Shown: positions 43,999 to 52,394 of the stretch, one piece after another
How positions within the stretch are numbered: position 1 is the first letter of the stretch
How the letters are laid out: every line of letters begins with the position of its first letter
Origin: Ignavibacteriales bacterium
Lineage (GTDB): Bacteria > Bacteroidota > Ignavibacteria > UBA10030
Assembly: GCA_026390595.1 (NCBI GenBank)
Contig: JAPLFQ010000021.1
Location: 1-64,000 of the forward strand
Length of the DNA: 64,000 bases
Direction of reading: 5' to 3'
The notes under the pieces: model-generated
Told to the model about the DNA's origin: nothing
The model's database searches: none
The model's input: only the letters and a program-made list of their open reading frames with translations
Position numbers and translations under genes: made by a program

Positions 43999-45516
43999 AT
44001 GAAAGACCATCGCAAAGCACTTATGATCCTGCTGCTTTTGGCGTTCGGCGCAGACCTGTTCGCACAGGGGAATCAGCAGACAATGGCCGGGGATCGGACA
44101 TCCGTCGATCTTACGATCTACAGCCAAAATCTGTCGCTCATCCGCGAGGAGCGGGGAATCCGGCTCGTCAGGGGGATGAACCGTGTCATCCTGCCGGACA
44201 TCCCTGCAACCATCGACGGGACATCGCTCCACTTCCTCAGCCTCACGGACCCGTCCGGCGTGCGTGTGCTGGAACAGAACTATCAGTACGACCTGGTCCA
44301 CCAGGCAAAGCTGCTCGAGAAGTACGTCGGCAAAGAGGTCGAATTCATCCGCGAAGACCCTGTCACCCACAAGGAATACACGGTGCGGGGGAAACTTATT
44401 GCAACGGGGTATTCTTTTCAGCCGCAGTATGGCAACCCGGTTCCAAACTACTACTCCACCGGAGGGATGATCGCAGAGATCGATGGCAAGATCGAGATCA
44501 GTCCCAGTGGAAGACTGATTCTGCCTGCGATCTCAGAAGGACTTATTCTCCGCCCGCAGCTTGAGTGGCTGCTGTCTTCCAACCGCGATGGAAATCAGAA
44601 AACGGAAATCAGCTATCTGGCCGGACAGTTGAGCTGGAGCTGCAACTATGTGGCATTGCTGAACAGTGCTGATTCGAAGATCGATGTAACCGGATGGGTA
44701 ACCGTCACGAACAACTCGGGGACCAGTTTCAGAAACGCAGGTTTGAAACTTGTCGCAGGCGACGTGAACGTTGTGAAGAACGCGATGGAGTATGACGCGC
44801 GGCTCAGCGCCAAGATGGACATGGCTCAGAATATGGCGGCTCCGCAATTCCAGCAAACCAGCTTGTTTGAGTACAAGCTTTATTCGCTGCAACGGCGCAC
44901 GGATGTCAATAATAACGAGACAAAACAGATTGAGCTGGCTTCAGCGACCGGTGTGCCTGCACATAAGGTTTTCATCTACGACGGACTTTCAGACCAGTGG
45001 CGTTACTGGTATCGCAACTACTCCTACAGGACGCAAGGAAGTTTCGGGCAGCAGTCGAACGCCAAGGTCGGCGTGTACGTGACATTCAGGAACGATCTGG
45101 CCTCGGGAATCGGCATCCCGCTGCCGAAGGGGAAGGTTCGCGTCTACAAGCGTGATGATGACGGGAAAGAGCAATTCATCGGAGAGGACCAGATCGACCA
45201 TACACCCAAGGACGAAGAGGTTCGTCTATATTTGGGGAATGCGTTTGACATCGTCGGAGAAAGGGCACAGAAGGATTTCAAGACGCTGGCGTCGGGACAC
45301 GTCGTGGAGGAGACGATCGAGATAAAAGTGCGCAATCACAAAGACGAGAAGGCGGATGTCCAGGTGTACGAGCATCCGTGGCGCTGGAGCCAATGGGAGA
45401 TCGTGAAGAGCTCGAGCGATTGGGTGAAGGTCGACCAGACCACGCTGAGGTTTCCGGTGAAGCTGGACAAAGGTGACGAGAAGACGGTGTCTTACACGAT
45501 CCGGTACACGTGGTAG
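43999..45516 (+). CDS. Exported DUF4139-like protein
   Basis: 505 residues with a signal peptide (MILLLLAFGADLFAQ). The opening TSVDLTIYSQNLSLIREERGIRLVRGMNRVILPDIPATID, the central ISYLAGQLSWSCNYVALLN and the C-terminal VEETIEIKVRNHKDEKADVQVYEHPWRWSQWEI are features I associate with DUF4139 domain-containing proteins. Those are bacterial secreted proteins of unknown function, mostly beta-structured. The start has AAGGGGG upstream. A VWA-domain gene follows on the same strand after 195 bp. Confidence 0.8.
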   Translation: MKDHRKALMILLLLAFGADLFAQGNQQTMAGDRTSVDLTIYSQNLSLIREERGIRLVRGMNRVILPDIPATIDGTSLHFLSLTDPSGVRVLEQNYQYDLVHQAKLLEKYVGKEVEFIREDPVTHKEYTVRGKLIATGYSFQPQYGNPVPNYYSTGGMIAEIDGKIEISPSGRLILPAISEGLILRPQLEWLLSSNRDGNQKTEISYLAGQLSWSCNYVALLNSADSKIDVTGWVTVTNNSGTSFRNAGLKLVAGDVNVVKNAMEYDARLSAKMDMAQNMAAPQFQQTSLFEYKLYSLQRRTDVNNNETKQIELASATGVPAHKVFIYDGLSDQWRYWYRNYSYRTQGSFGQQSNAKVGVYVTFRNDLASGIGIPLPKGKVRVYKRDDDGKEQFIGEDQIDHTPKDEEVRLYLGNAFDIVGERAQKDFKTLASGHVVEETIEIKVRNHKDEKADVQVYEHPWRWSQWEIVKSSSDWVKVDQTTLRFPVKLDKGDEKTVSYTIRYTW

Positions 45517-45711
45517 CGTGGAGTGACCGTCACCTTCCCGGTTCTTCGATTGGGTGCCGGTCACTTCCAGGAGGTTAGGAGCAGATCTCCTGACGAGCTT
45601 GAGGCAGGTGGACGATAAGACAATTTCTGCGCTGGAGGCGCATCCGCTCTTAGCGGACAATATCGAACACCGAATAACGAATGTTGAAGTCATTATAAGG
45701 AGGACAGAATC

Positions 45712-47031
45712 ATGAAAGCACGAATCGCATTTACACTCGTCGTTGCGGCGGTGCTGGGGTTGGGGCTGGCAACAGGATCAGACAAGGGAACAACCATAAA
45801 TGGACGATTCGGCAGCTCTTACATTTCCCACAACGGCGGGACGGCATATCTGCAGATCTGCATTACGACGCCGCCTGCCGAAAATCGCGAGCGCCAGCCG
45901 ATGAATCTCGCGGTCGTTCTCGATCGCAGCGGCTCGATGGCTGACGAAGGGAAGATCGAGTATGCGAAAAAGGCAGTCCGCTCTCTCATGGACCAACTGC
46001 AGGAAGGCGATTACTTCTCTTTTGTGATCTATGACGACGTCGTTCAGGTGTTGCGTGAATCCAGGCGGGTCAGTGACAAGCGGGACCTCCGGAATCTCCT
46101 GGATGAGGTCTATCCCCGGGGGGCGACGAATCTCGGCGGCGGTCTGGTGGCAGGATTGGAACAGGTCGAGCGGCATCGGGACAGGGAATATCTCAACAGA
46201 GTCATCCTGCTCTCTGACGGACTCGCAAATCGTGGTATCACAAGCCCTCTTGAGCTCAAGCACATCGCCCGGCGGTACCGGTCAAATTCGATTTCCGTGA
46301 CGACGATGGGTGTCGGACTCGACTACAATGAGAACCTCATGATGGGGCTCTCCCAGAGCGGCGGAGGCAACTACTATTTCATCGAGAGTCCGAACAGCCT
46401 GGCTTCGATTTTCAGGAAAGAGCTCACAAGGCTCTCGAGCATCGCAGCGCGGAACGCTTCGATCGAGCTGACACTGGCCGACGGCATTCACGTTCGTGAT
46501 GTGATCGGATGCGAACGGGACCATGAAGGCAAACGGATCAAGATCCCCCTCGGCGATCTCTTCTCCGGCGAACAGCGACACCTCACCGTGGAGCTCGAGA
46601 TCCCTGAGGGTTCGGGAACGCTGCAGGCGGTCAAAGGGGTGCTCCGGTATGAAGAGAAGCGCGGCTGGTTTGAGTCGTGGCCCTCGTTCAGCGCGTCTCT
46701 CCACTACACACGGATACTGGCTGACGTCGACAAGAACCGTGACAACGAAATCCAGGCGCTCGTCGATGTCGCTCTCTCGACGCGTAGTGTGGACAAAGCC
46801 CTGAGGGCACTCGACGAAGGCCGGAAGGATGACGCGGCAAGGGAGCTGAAGGCAGCTCAGTCGGCTATGATGTTGTCGCCGGCGGCTTTTTCAAAGGGAG
46901 CCGGTGGAGCGATGCTCGGTGAACAGCGTGTGCGGCTGGAGAGCTTTCAGAAATTGCTTGAGGACAGCGTAGATTTCAGGAAGGCAAAGAAGTCGATGCA
47001 GTACGAAAACTACCAGGCGCAGAAGAAGTAG
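45712..47031 (+). CDS. Exported von Willebrand factor A domain protein
   Basis: 439 residues with a signal peptide (IAFTLVVAAVLGLGLATG) and a strong AGGAGG before the ATG. The VWA domain (about residues 60-240) has the metal-site motif VVLDRSGSM, later ATNLGGG and ILLSDGLAN, the three loops of a complete MIDAS. Residues 240-380 form a beta-rich segment as in VWA proteins of the YfbK type, and the C-terminal part is helical. It is probably a periplasmic or surface protein that binds a partner through a divalent metal. It is co-directional with the DUF4139-like gene and ends at a shared terminator. Confidence 0.88.
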   Translation: MKARIAFTLVVAAVLGLGLATGSDKGTTINGRFGSSYISHNGGTAYLQICITTPPAENRERQPMNLAVVLDRSGSMADEGKIEYAKKAVRSLMDQLQEGDYFSFVIYDDVVQVLRESRRVSDKRDLRNLLDEVYPRGATNLGGGLVAGLEQVERHRDREYLNRVILLSDGLANRGITSPLELKHIARRYRSNSISVTTMGVGLDYNENLMMGLSQSGGGNYYFIESPNSLASIFRKELTRLSSIAARNASIELTLADGIHVRDVIGCERDHEGKRIKIPLGDLFSGEQRHLTVELEIPEGSGTLQAVKGVLRYEEKRGWFESWPSFSASLHYTRILADVDKNRDNEIQALVDVALSTRSVDKALRALDEGRKDDAARELKAAQSAMMLSPAAFSKGAGGAMLGEQRVRLESFQKLLEDSVDFRKAKKSMQYENYQAQKK

Positions 47032-47044
47032 GGATGGCGAAGTG

Positions 47045-47090
47045 AAACCCCCGAGGTCCTGAGGAGATACCTTTCAGACCTCGGGGGTTT
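47045..47090. terminator. Bidirectional terminator
   Basis: AAACCCCCGAGGTC pairs with GACCTCGGGGGTTT, a 14-bp perfect stem with an 18-base loop, between the convergent VWA and DUF4097-like genes. A/T flanks on both sides suit termination in both directions. Confidence 0.88.
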
Positions 47091-47098
47091 ACACCGTT

Positions 47099-47944
47099 CT
47101 ATTTTCCTTTTCGGATATAGATATCGCCATTGAAGTTTGTGAGCTGGATATCTTGTCCACCCCCATTGATACTCGCGCGCACAGTCTTTTCAACCGAAAT
47201 GCGGAATTTCCCTTTCTTTCCTTTGTTGTCCTGCACTCTCGAGGATGGGGAGACATCCTCCGTCAGCATTTTCATGTCGAAGTCGCTATAGATCTCACCC
47301 TGGTCCGATTTCATAGAGACGATCGCCTTGACGTCGGACGGGAAGGTCACGTCAATCTTACCGTTGAGCGAGCTGAAAGACATCGATTTCTGCGGATTGA
47401 CTTTTGCGAACGATGCCGTGATGTCTTCATTGAGCGCATTGGCAACTGCAGAACCGGATATCCCCGTCAGTTTGACGTAGCCATTCGTGCAATTAATTTC
47501 CAAGTCGCCGTTGACATTCTCCACTTCGATGTTGCCGTCATTCACCGTGCTCAGGTGCATCGAGCAATTCGTCGGAACGCGCAGCGTGAGGTCCACGGTG
47601 CGCGACCCTCCACGCATCCCGGTACTCACAGAAACAACGTTGTCATCTTCCTCGACCGTCAGACTCGTACTATTGTTTGTGATGAGTTTCAAACCCCGCG
47701 GCTTCTCGGCCTTCTCTTCATCATCCTCCGTGGCCCGAATTCGTGCCTCGACAGTGACGTCTTTCACGGTTCCCCCCTTGACCGTGATGCTTCCGCTGAT
47801 GAGGCCAATCTTCAGCATCACCGGGCGGGATGGATCTGAAAGCGGGACGTTTACTTTGTCCGCGGGCGCACTCTGTGCCAAGGCCAGCGCAAATGAGCAC
47901 ACTGTAAACACTCCCACCAGCCATATCATTCGTGCGTGTTTCAT
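47099..47944 (-). CDS. Exported DUF4097-like beta-repeat protein (1)
   Basis: 281 residues with a signal peptide (MIWLVGVFTVCSFALALAQ). The body has short repeated strands: GLISGSITVKGG, VNDGNIEVENVNGDLEINCTNGYVKLTGISGS, FSSLNGKIDVTFPSDVKAIVSMKSDQGEIYSDF. This N-G-x-I/V-x-V pattern is typical of DUF4097/putative adhesin beta-solenoid proteins. It is paralogous to the next gene upstream and is the last of a four-gene run (sigma, anti-sigma, two DUF4097-like). Its function is not established; a role at the cell envelope is likely. Confidence 0.85.
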   Translation of the reverse strand: MKHARMIWLVGVFTVCSFALALAQSAPADKVNVPLSDPSRPVMLKIGLISGSITVKGGTVKDVTVEARIRATEDDEEKAEKPRGLKLITNNSTSLTVEEDDNVVSVSTGMRGGSRTVDLTLRVPTNCSMHLSTVNDGNIEVENVNGDLEINCTNGYVKLTGISGSAVANALNEDITASFAKVNPQKSMSFSSLNGKIDVTFPSDVKAIVSMKSDQGEIYSDFDMKMLTEDVSPSSRVQDNKGKKGKFRISVEKTVRASINGGGQDIQLTNFNGDIYIRKGK

Positions 47945-48051
47945 TTCAGGTACTCCTCTTTATCTTAATTTCGGTTGTTCAATATGCAATCGTTTTGGAA
48001 ACCTCAGTGTGGTCGGAATGGCATTCAGGCCACCACTCGGAGCAGACCAAC

Positions 48052-48921
48052 TCAGTCGTGCTTAAGGACGTAGATGCTGCCGTTCAGCGTATCAAACGAA
48101 AACTCCGGTCCCCCTTTTCCAACCCGAACGGTCTGGGAACCACCGCGCCGGTAGATTCTGCGGGATCCTTTGCGCTCTTCCACGGTCCTGTTCTCCCGAG
48201 GCACCGAGGAGACGTCAAAGTCGGTGTACACCTTGCCGTTGAACGTTTTCAGCTTCATATCGGCATTCAACCCGTCGTGCAACACCACCTCGATCTTGCC
48301 GTTGACCGTCTTGAAGGAGCAATCGGAGCCGGGATTTTTCGTAAAAGAGGCTTTAATAGGGCCATTCACGGTCCTGATGATGGCCGGTCCGTTGATATCG
48401 CTCATCTCGATTCCCGCGTTCACGTTGTTCACCTCAAACTCACCTTCGATGCTCTGAACCAGGACCTTGCCGTGGTTTATGGTCTTCAAATAGAGGCTGA
48501 TTTTGCGAGGCACTTTCAGGTCGAAATCATACGTCACGTCATACCCGTAGTAGTGCCATCCCCTGTAGTGGATCCCGTCGCCTCTTCGCCACGGGGCATC
48601 AACGTAGAGTATGATCTTGTTCTTCTCTTCCCTGATCTCCAGCGTCACTTCCCGCTTCGCTTCTTCGATTTTCTCGCCTGACTCTGCCTTGATTTCCTTA
48701 TGAGCAACGAGCTCAATGCTGTCTCCGTCATAACCGACCACGTTGATCTCGCCATTGATGTTGTCGACGACGAGTTGCCTGTGACCGTTGTCGGACAACC
48801 GGAAGCTCTTCTTGATCTCTTCTCTTTCGGAAAGTGCGTTCCTCTGTCCAACAGCGCAGCCGACCGGCAGCATCATCAACCCGCAGCCAATCAACAGTAT
48901 CTCAATCCACCGATGTCTCAT
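48052..48921 (-). CDS. Exported DUF4097-like beta-repeat protein (2), possible lipoprotein
   Basis: 289 residues. The N-terminus MRHRWIEILLIGCGLMMLPVGCAVG has lipobox-like Cys residues (LPVGC), so lipid anchoring is possible. The body repeats strands such as VDNINGEINVVGYDG, KTINHGKVLVQSIEGEFEVNNVNAGIEMSDINGPAIIRTVNGPIKASF and KTVNGKIEVVLHDGLNADMKLKTFNGKVYTDF. It shares the layout and the end ...LNGSIYVLKHD with its neighbour (FNGDIYIRKGK). It lies 24 bp downstream of the HEAT-repeat anti-sigma gene and is probably controlled by that sigma system. Confidence 0.85.
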   Translation of the reverse strand: MRHRWIEILLIGCGLMMLPVGCAVGQRNALSEREEIKKSFRLSDNGHRQLVVDNINGEINVVGYDGDSIELVAHKEIKAESGEKIEEAKREVTLEIREEKNKIILYVDAPWRRGDGIHYRGWHYYGYDVTYDFDLKVPRKISLYLKTINHGKVLVQSIEGEFEVNNVNAGIEMSDINGPAIIRTVNGPIKASFTKNPGSDCSFKTVNGKIEVVLHDGLNADMKLKTFNGKVYTDFDVSSVPRENRTVEERKGSRRIYRRGGSQTVRVGKGGPEFSFDTLNGSIYVLKHD

Positions 48922-48945
48922 GTGTACGACTCCTTGATTGATGAG

Positions 48946-49770
48946 CTATGATCCCATTTCTTTGATGCGTTTCTCCACTCGCTCCCGGACAGTCTTGTTG
49001 AGATCTTTATTCTTCAGGAGCTCCATTAATGCGGCCACGCCTTCAGCGTCATGAACGGTTGTGATGACCTGAATGAGAGCCAGTTGAACGAGCGGAGAGG
49101 TCTGACGCAACAATGAACCAATGATCCCCTTTTTGACTTCTGCTTCGGCGTAATATTTCGTCAGTGCCTCGAGCGCTGCCAGCCGTACGTTGACCACGGG
49201 ATCATAGTTGAGCGACTCGAAAAGCGCAGAGAAGACGTCTGTGTCCGGCTGGTTGATCCGCTCGGACCAATTCGCTCCACGAATCCGTTCGCTGGCAGAT
49301 TCCGTTTTCAAGAGCGAGACCATGACGAGTCGCTGCATGTTGACGACTTCGCTCCGAAGCCGGGCAACATCGCCATTGGAACCGTTCCCGCCATCTATCC
49401 TGAAACCGATGACATATCCAACGAGGAGGCAAACTAGCGCGATTGCGATCTGAACAGCCGGTTGTTTTGGCCAGAGTCGCTCGACCAGGTTGTTCATCCG
49501 ATCGATCAACCGCATCTCCGGCGCCACGCGGGGTTCGCTGGGAGCCTTCAGCGTCTCGAGTTTGGAGTAGAATTGCTCCTGCAATTGCGGACCCGGCCTC
49601 TCATCAGGCAAGCGACCAAGCTCCGCCCAGACCTTCGCGAGGACTGTGTACTCCGATCGGCATGACTTGCAGGACTTGAGATGGTGCGCAATCGATGTCC
49701 TTTCGGCCTTGCTCACACTTCCCGCAAGGTAATCAGGGAGTTGAATCAGAATATGAATCGTCTTCTTCAT
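48946..49770 (-). CDS. Anti-sigma factor with HEAT-like repeat C-terminus
   Basis: 274 residues. The N-terminal zinc-finger anti-sigma motif is HHLKSCKSCRSEY (H-x3-C-x2-C, about residues 28-40). One transmembrane helix (VQIAIALVCLLVGYVIGF, about residues 104-121) follows. The C-terminal region (about 170-270) has helical repeats: DPVVNVRLAALEALTKYY, TSPLVQLALIQVITTVHDAEGVAALMELLKN, a HEAT-type pattern. A HEAT domain outside the membrane would be a protein-interaction sensor. It lies 61 bp after an ECF sigma gene. Confidence 0.88.
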   Translation of the reverse strand: MKKTIHILIQLPDYLAGSVSKAERTSIAHHLKSCKSCRSEYTVLAKVWAELGRLPDERPGPQLQEQFYSKLETLKAPSEPRVAPEMRLIDRMNNLVERLWPKQPAVQIAIALVCLLVGYVIGFRIDGGNGSNGDVARLRSEVVNMQRLVMVSLLKTESASERIRGANWSERINQPDTDVFSALFESLNYDPVVNVRLAALEALTKYYAEAEVKKGIIGSLLRQTSPLVQLALIQVITTVHDAEGVAALMELLKNKDLNKTVRERVEKRIKEMGS

Positions 49771-49831
49771 GATGTCACCTTGATATCTGTCTGTCGCATA
49801 TGCAAATAACGATATTACGATGTCGCGTGCC

Positions 49832-50389
49832 TCAGAACCTCTCGCCGGTCAACTTTTGATATTCCCGTTTCAGATCTTTCAGCGCCCTGTGAACTCTCGC
49901 CTTGACGGTGCCAACCGGACAATTGAGTATGGCGCCAATCTCTTCATACTTCAGTTCCTGGTACCTGCTCAGAATCAGCACTTCCTTCTTGTCAACCGAA
50001 AGCAATGCCAGTGCTTTCCTTAAATGCTCCGCCCTCTCATCGCGCAGAAGTGAATCGTCGGGTGCCGAGTCCCGATCGGGCGCATCCTCGGCTCCTTCCA
50101 TGGGCGTTTCGTTCTTCCACTTCCTGTAGTGGTCAGTTGCAGCGTTGCGCGCCAGCTGATACATCCACACCGTGAACGGCGCCTCACCGCGGAACGAATG
50201 CCCGTACTTCAGCATGCGGAAGAATACTTCTTGCACCAGGTCCTCGCTGGAGTCGCGCCTGTTCGTGACACGCGCGAGAAAGTTGTAAAGCTTCACATGG
50301 TGCCGTTCGAACAGTATGCCCAATTTCGCGACATCGCCCTCGCGAACCTGCAACATGAGCTCATTGTCTGTAGCTAAGAGTGAATTCAC
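49832..50389 (-). CDS. ECF RNA polymerase sigma factor
   Basis: 185 residues. Region 2: NFLARVTNRRDSSEDLVQEVFFRMLKYGHSFRGEAPFTVWMYQLARNAATDHYRK. Region 4: LALLSVDKKEVLILSRYQELKYEEIGAILNCPVGTVKARVHRALKDLKREY, with the typical C-P-V-G-T-V-K-A-R-V-H-R-A. It begins a four-gene minus-strand run with its anti-sigma factor and two DUF4097-like proteins. Confidence 0.95.
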   Translation of the reverse strand: MNSLLATDNELMLQVREGDVAKLGILFERHHVKLYNFLARVTNRRDSSEDLVQEVFFRMLKYGHSFRGEAPFTVWMYQLARNAATDHYRKWKNETPMEGAEDAPDRDSAPDDSLLRDERAEHLRKALALLSVDKKEVLILSRYQELKYEEIGAILNCPVGTVKARVHRALKDLKREYQKLTGERF

Positions 50390-50589
50390 TCGACTCCGAT
50401 TAGGGTCCCCGGCCGGTGTGGTGATTTGGATCTCAACCGGCCATAACTAGAGACCGGCCTCGTGGAAAAAGGTTGCGTCAACTGAGTGCACACAATTCCA
50501 CAGCGACTACCCTTTGAAAATGCATCGAAATCGCAGTAATTTCCAGTGTTTCGCACTATCTGGAATGACAGAATAGTTGGAAATTTAAC

Positions 50590-50618
50590 TTGACTTTGTG
50601 ATATCGCTATGATATCAT
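50590..50618 (+). promoter_or_regulatory. Possible promoter of the SPFH operon
   Basis: TTGACT (50590-50595) and TATCAT (50613-50618) are 17 bases apart, a sigma-70-like layout. The -10 word and spacer lie inside the repeat operator at 50598-50630. Lineage-specific promoter rules may differ, so this is tentative. Confidence 0.4.
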
Positions 50619-50630
50619 TATGCTATCACA
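50598..50630. promoter_or_regulatory. Operator-like array of three 11-bp repeats with overall dyad symmetry
   Basis: GTGATATCGCT, ATGATATCATT and ATGCTATCACA follow each other without gap. The centre ATGATATCAT is a palindrome and the outer ends GTGATA/TATCAC are inverted. An 11-bp period places each unit on the same DNA face, as expected for a ribbon-helix-helix repressor; one is encoded in the operon that starts 22 bp downstream. Confidence 0.6.
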
Positions 50631-50651
50631 CATCTGGAAAGGAGTCATTCA

Positions 50652-51527
50652 ATGAATACAGTTACTGAATTCAAAGCCAAAGGAATGAATGGATATTCTG
50701 CCTTCGTTCTTCAGGTAATCCTTATCGCCCTGAACGCCTACCTGGTCTATTTCATCGCGGTGAACGAAGCGCTCATGTATCTGTGGCTGGAAATTCCGCT
50801 GTTCGTCGCCACGCTGCTTTTCCCCGCCGGGTTTTTCGTTGTGCAGCCAAACGAAGCCCGCGTGCTGGTGCTCTTTGGAAAGTACATCGGGACAGTCCGG
50901 GAGTCGGGATTCTGGTATGCGAATCCGTTTGCGATCAAGCGGCACGTTTCGCTGCGGATACGGAACTTCAACAGTGAAAAGATCAAAGTGAACGATCTCC
51001 ACGGCAACCCGATTGAGATCGCGGCCGTTGTTGTCTGGTCCGTCACCGATTCCGCCCGAGCTCTCTTCGATGTCGAGCACTATGAGAACTTCGTCGCAAT
51101 TCAGAGTGAAACCGCCATCCGCGCTCTTGCGTCGGAATACCCCTATGACGCCGAGGAGGAAACAGTCCCTTCGCTCCGCGGCAGGCCGCAGGAGATCTCG
51201 GAGCGCATGAAGCACCAGGTGCAGACGCGGCTCGAGATTGCAGGCGTTGAGGTGAAAGATGCGCGCATCAGTCACCTGGCGTACTCGCCGGAAATCGCCC
51301 AGACCATGTTACGTCGCCAGCAGGCGCAGGCTGTTATCGCCGCACGCAAGAAGATCGTTGAAGGCGCAGTCGGCATGGTCGATCAGGCTCTCCGTACGCT
51401 GAGCGAGCAGCACATCGTCGAGCTCGACGAGGAGAAGAAAGCAACGATGGTGAACAACCTCCTGGTTGCGCTCGTTTCCGAGTCCGCGGCGCAGCCCGTC
51501 ATCAATACCGGAACATTGTATCAATGA
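50652..51527 (+). CDS. SPFH/band 7 (stomatin-prohibitin-type) membrane protein
   Basis: 291 residues. Two hydrophobic helices (about residues 17-38 and 43-63) are followed by the SPFH domain: [46 protein letters not shown], then [19 protein letters not shown] and the helical [51 protein letters not shown], all typical of SPFH proteins. They form large membrane-bound rings or microdomain scaffolds. A GGAAAGGAG site precedes the ATG. The stop codon overlaps the start of the ribbon-helix-helix gene by 4 bp. Confidence 0.93.
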   Translation: MNTVTEFKAKGMNGYSAFVLQVILIALNAYLVYFIAVNEALMYLWLEIPLFVATLLFPAGFFVVQPNEARVLVLFGKYIGTVRESGFWYANPFAIKRHVSLRIRNFNSEKIKVNDLHGNPIEIAAVVVWSVTDSARALFDVEHYENFVAIQSETAIRALASEYPYDAEEETVPSLRGRPQEISERMKHQVQTRLEIAGVEVKDARISHLAYSPEIAQTMLRRQQAQAVIAARKKIVEGAVGMVDQALRTLSEQHIVELDEEKKATMVNNLLVALVSESAAQPVINTGTLYQ

Positions 51528-51730
51528 GCGAAAAGAAGAAATTCCTGCTCCGGCTTGACGAGAGCCATTATACGAGTCTCGAAAAGTGGGCCGCACACGA
51601 TCTGCGCAGCGTCAACGCGCAGATCGAATTCATCCTCACGGATGCGCTGCGGAAATCGGGCAGGCTGAAATCACAGGAAGAGAACAGTGATAACAGAGAG
51701 AATACGGACATATCCTCTCCCGCTTCCTGA
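51524..51730 (+). CDS. Arc-type ribbon-helix-helix protein
   Basis: 68 residues. [42 protein letters not shown] shows the expected strand (KKFLLRLD) and two helices, with [10 protein letters not shown] as helix B, matching Arc/MetJ-type DNA-binding proteins. The tail is hydrophilic. It is coupled to the SPFH gene by an ATGA overlap. SPFH followed by an Arc-type protein is a recurring pair in bacteria as I recall. It is the natural candidate to bind the repeat operator at 50598-50630. Confidence 0.88.
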   Translation: MSEKKKFLLRLDESHYTSLEKWAAHDLRSVNAQIEFILTDALRKSGRLKSQEENSDNRENTDISSPAS

Positions 51731-52241
51731 CCTTTCGGCACGACCCGTTCGTGAGGAACGATCGGCCCCGCAAGCCGGGAGTCTGAGATGGGTCAAGCCG
51801 AGAATGTTCGGGAACGATTACGAGCTCCGGTCGGCAGGCGACTGCGTCGCAACGCTTACGGTCAGCGGCTTCTTCCACCCCGCCGGACACGGCAAGGGGA
51901 TCGGCGGTTCCTGGGAGATGGAGCCGCTGGCGCGGGAGTCGGGAAGGATCGTTGTACGGGCCGACGGTTCGTTCCGGGAGGTTGGTGTCTTCGAAATGAT
52001 TTTCCCCGACGGAGGCGGCATTCTCCGCACGAACGAGGGTCAGGCGCTCGTGCTGCGATCTGATTTCTGGAAAGGGCGCGCTGAATTCGAGACTCCGTCA
52101 GGAGAACCGTTGATCCGGTTCCGCTTTCGAGGGCTCTTCCGTCCATCGGCTGACGTCGAGATACTGGGTAAAGGGAAAGACCTGCGTGAACTCCCATGGA
52201 TCTTGATGCTCGGCTGGTGTGTTATCGTTGGATATTTGTGA
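51687..52241 (+). CDS. Unknown protein, paralogue of the next gene
   Basis: 184 residues from GTG 51687, with AGGAAG upstream; it overlaps the ribbon-helix-helix gene by 44 bp. The body is beta-rich: PRMFGNDYELRSAGDCVATLTV, GGSWEMEPLARESGRIVVRADG, GILRTNEGQALVLRSDFWKGRAEFETPSG. The protein ends with a short hydrophobic stretch (ELPWILMLGWCVIVGYL). The same order of blocks occurs in the gene at 52395 (SEFELRFGDDLVGTM, GGGILELSEGRKLELR, ELPWLVALMFYQMIMM). I recognise no named family. It probably works with the SPFH protein. Confidence 0.78.
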   Translation: MITERIRTYPLPLPDLSARPVREERSAPQAGSLRWVKPRMFGNDYELRSAGDCVATLTVSGFFHPAGHGKGIGGSWEMEPLARESGRIVVRADGSFREVGVFEMIFPDGGGILRTNEGQALVLRSDFWKGRAEFETPSGEPLIRFRFRGLFRPSADVEILGKGKDLRELPWILMLGWCVIVGYL

Positions 52242-52263
52242 TCGAGGAGTCATATCAAGAATC

Positions 52264-52290
52264 TTCACGCAAAGGCGCCAAGCAAGAACA
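52264..52290. repeat. CACGCAAAGGCGCCAAG dispersed repeat
   Basis: cttcacgcaaaggcgccaagc lies between the two paralogous genes and matches the element at 43863 in its first 13 bases. It probably belongs to the same family of short intergenic elements. Confidence 0.5.
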
Positions 52291-52394
52291 TAGAAAACAC
52301 TTCTTAGAGGCTCGGCACGGCATTCTGATTTCTTGAGCAGGCGGTTTCGACAAGTTTTTGATCATCTGATTCGGAAATAACGAGGAAACGATCG

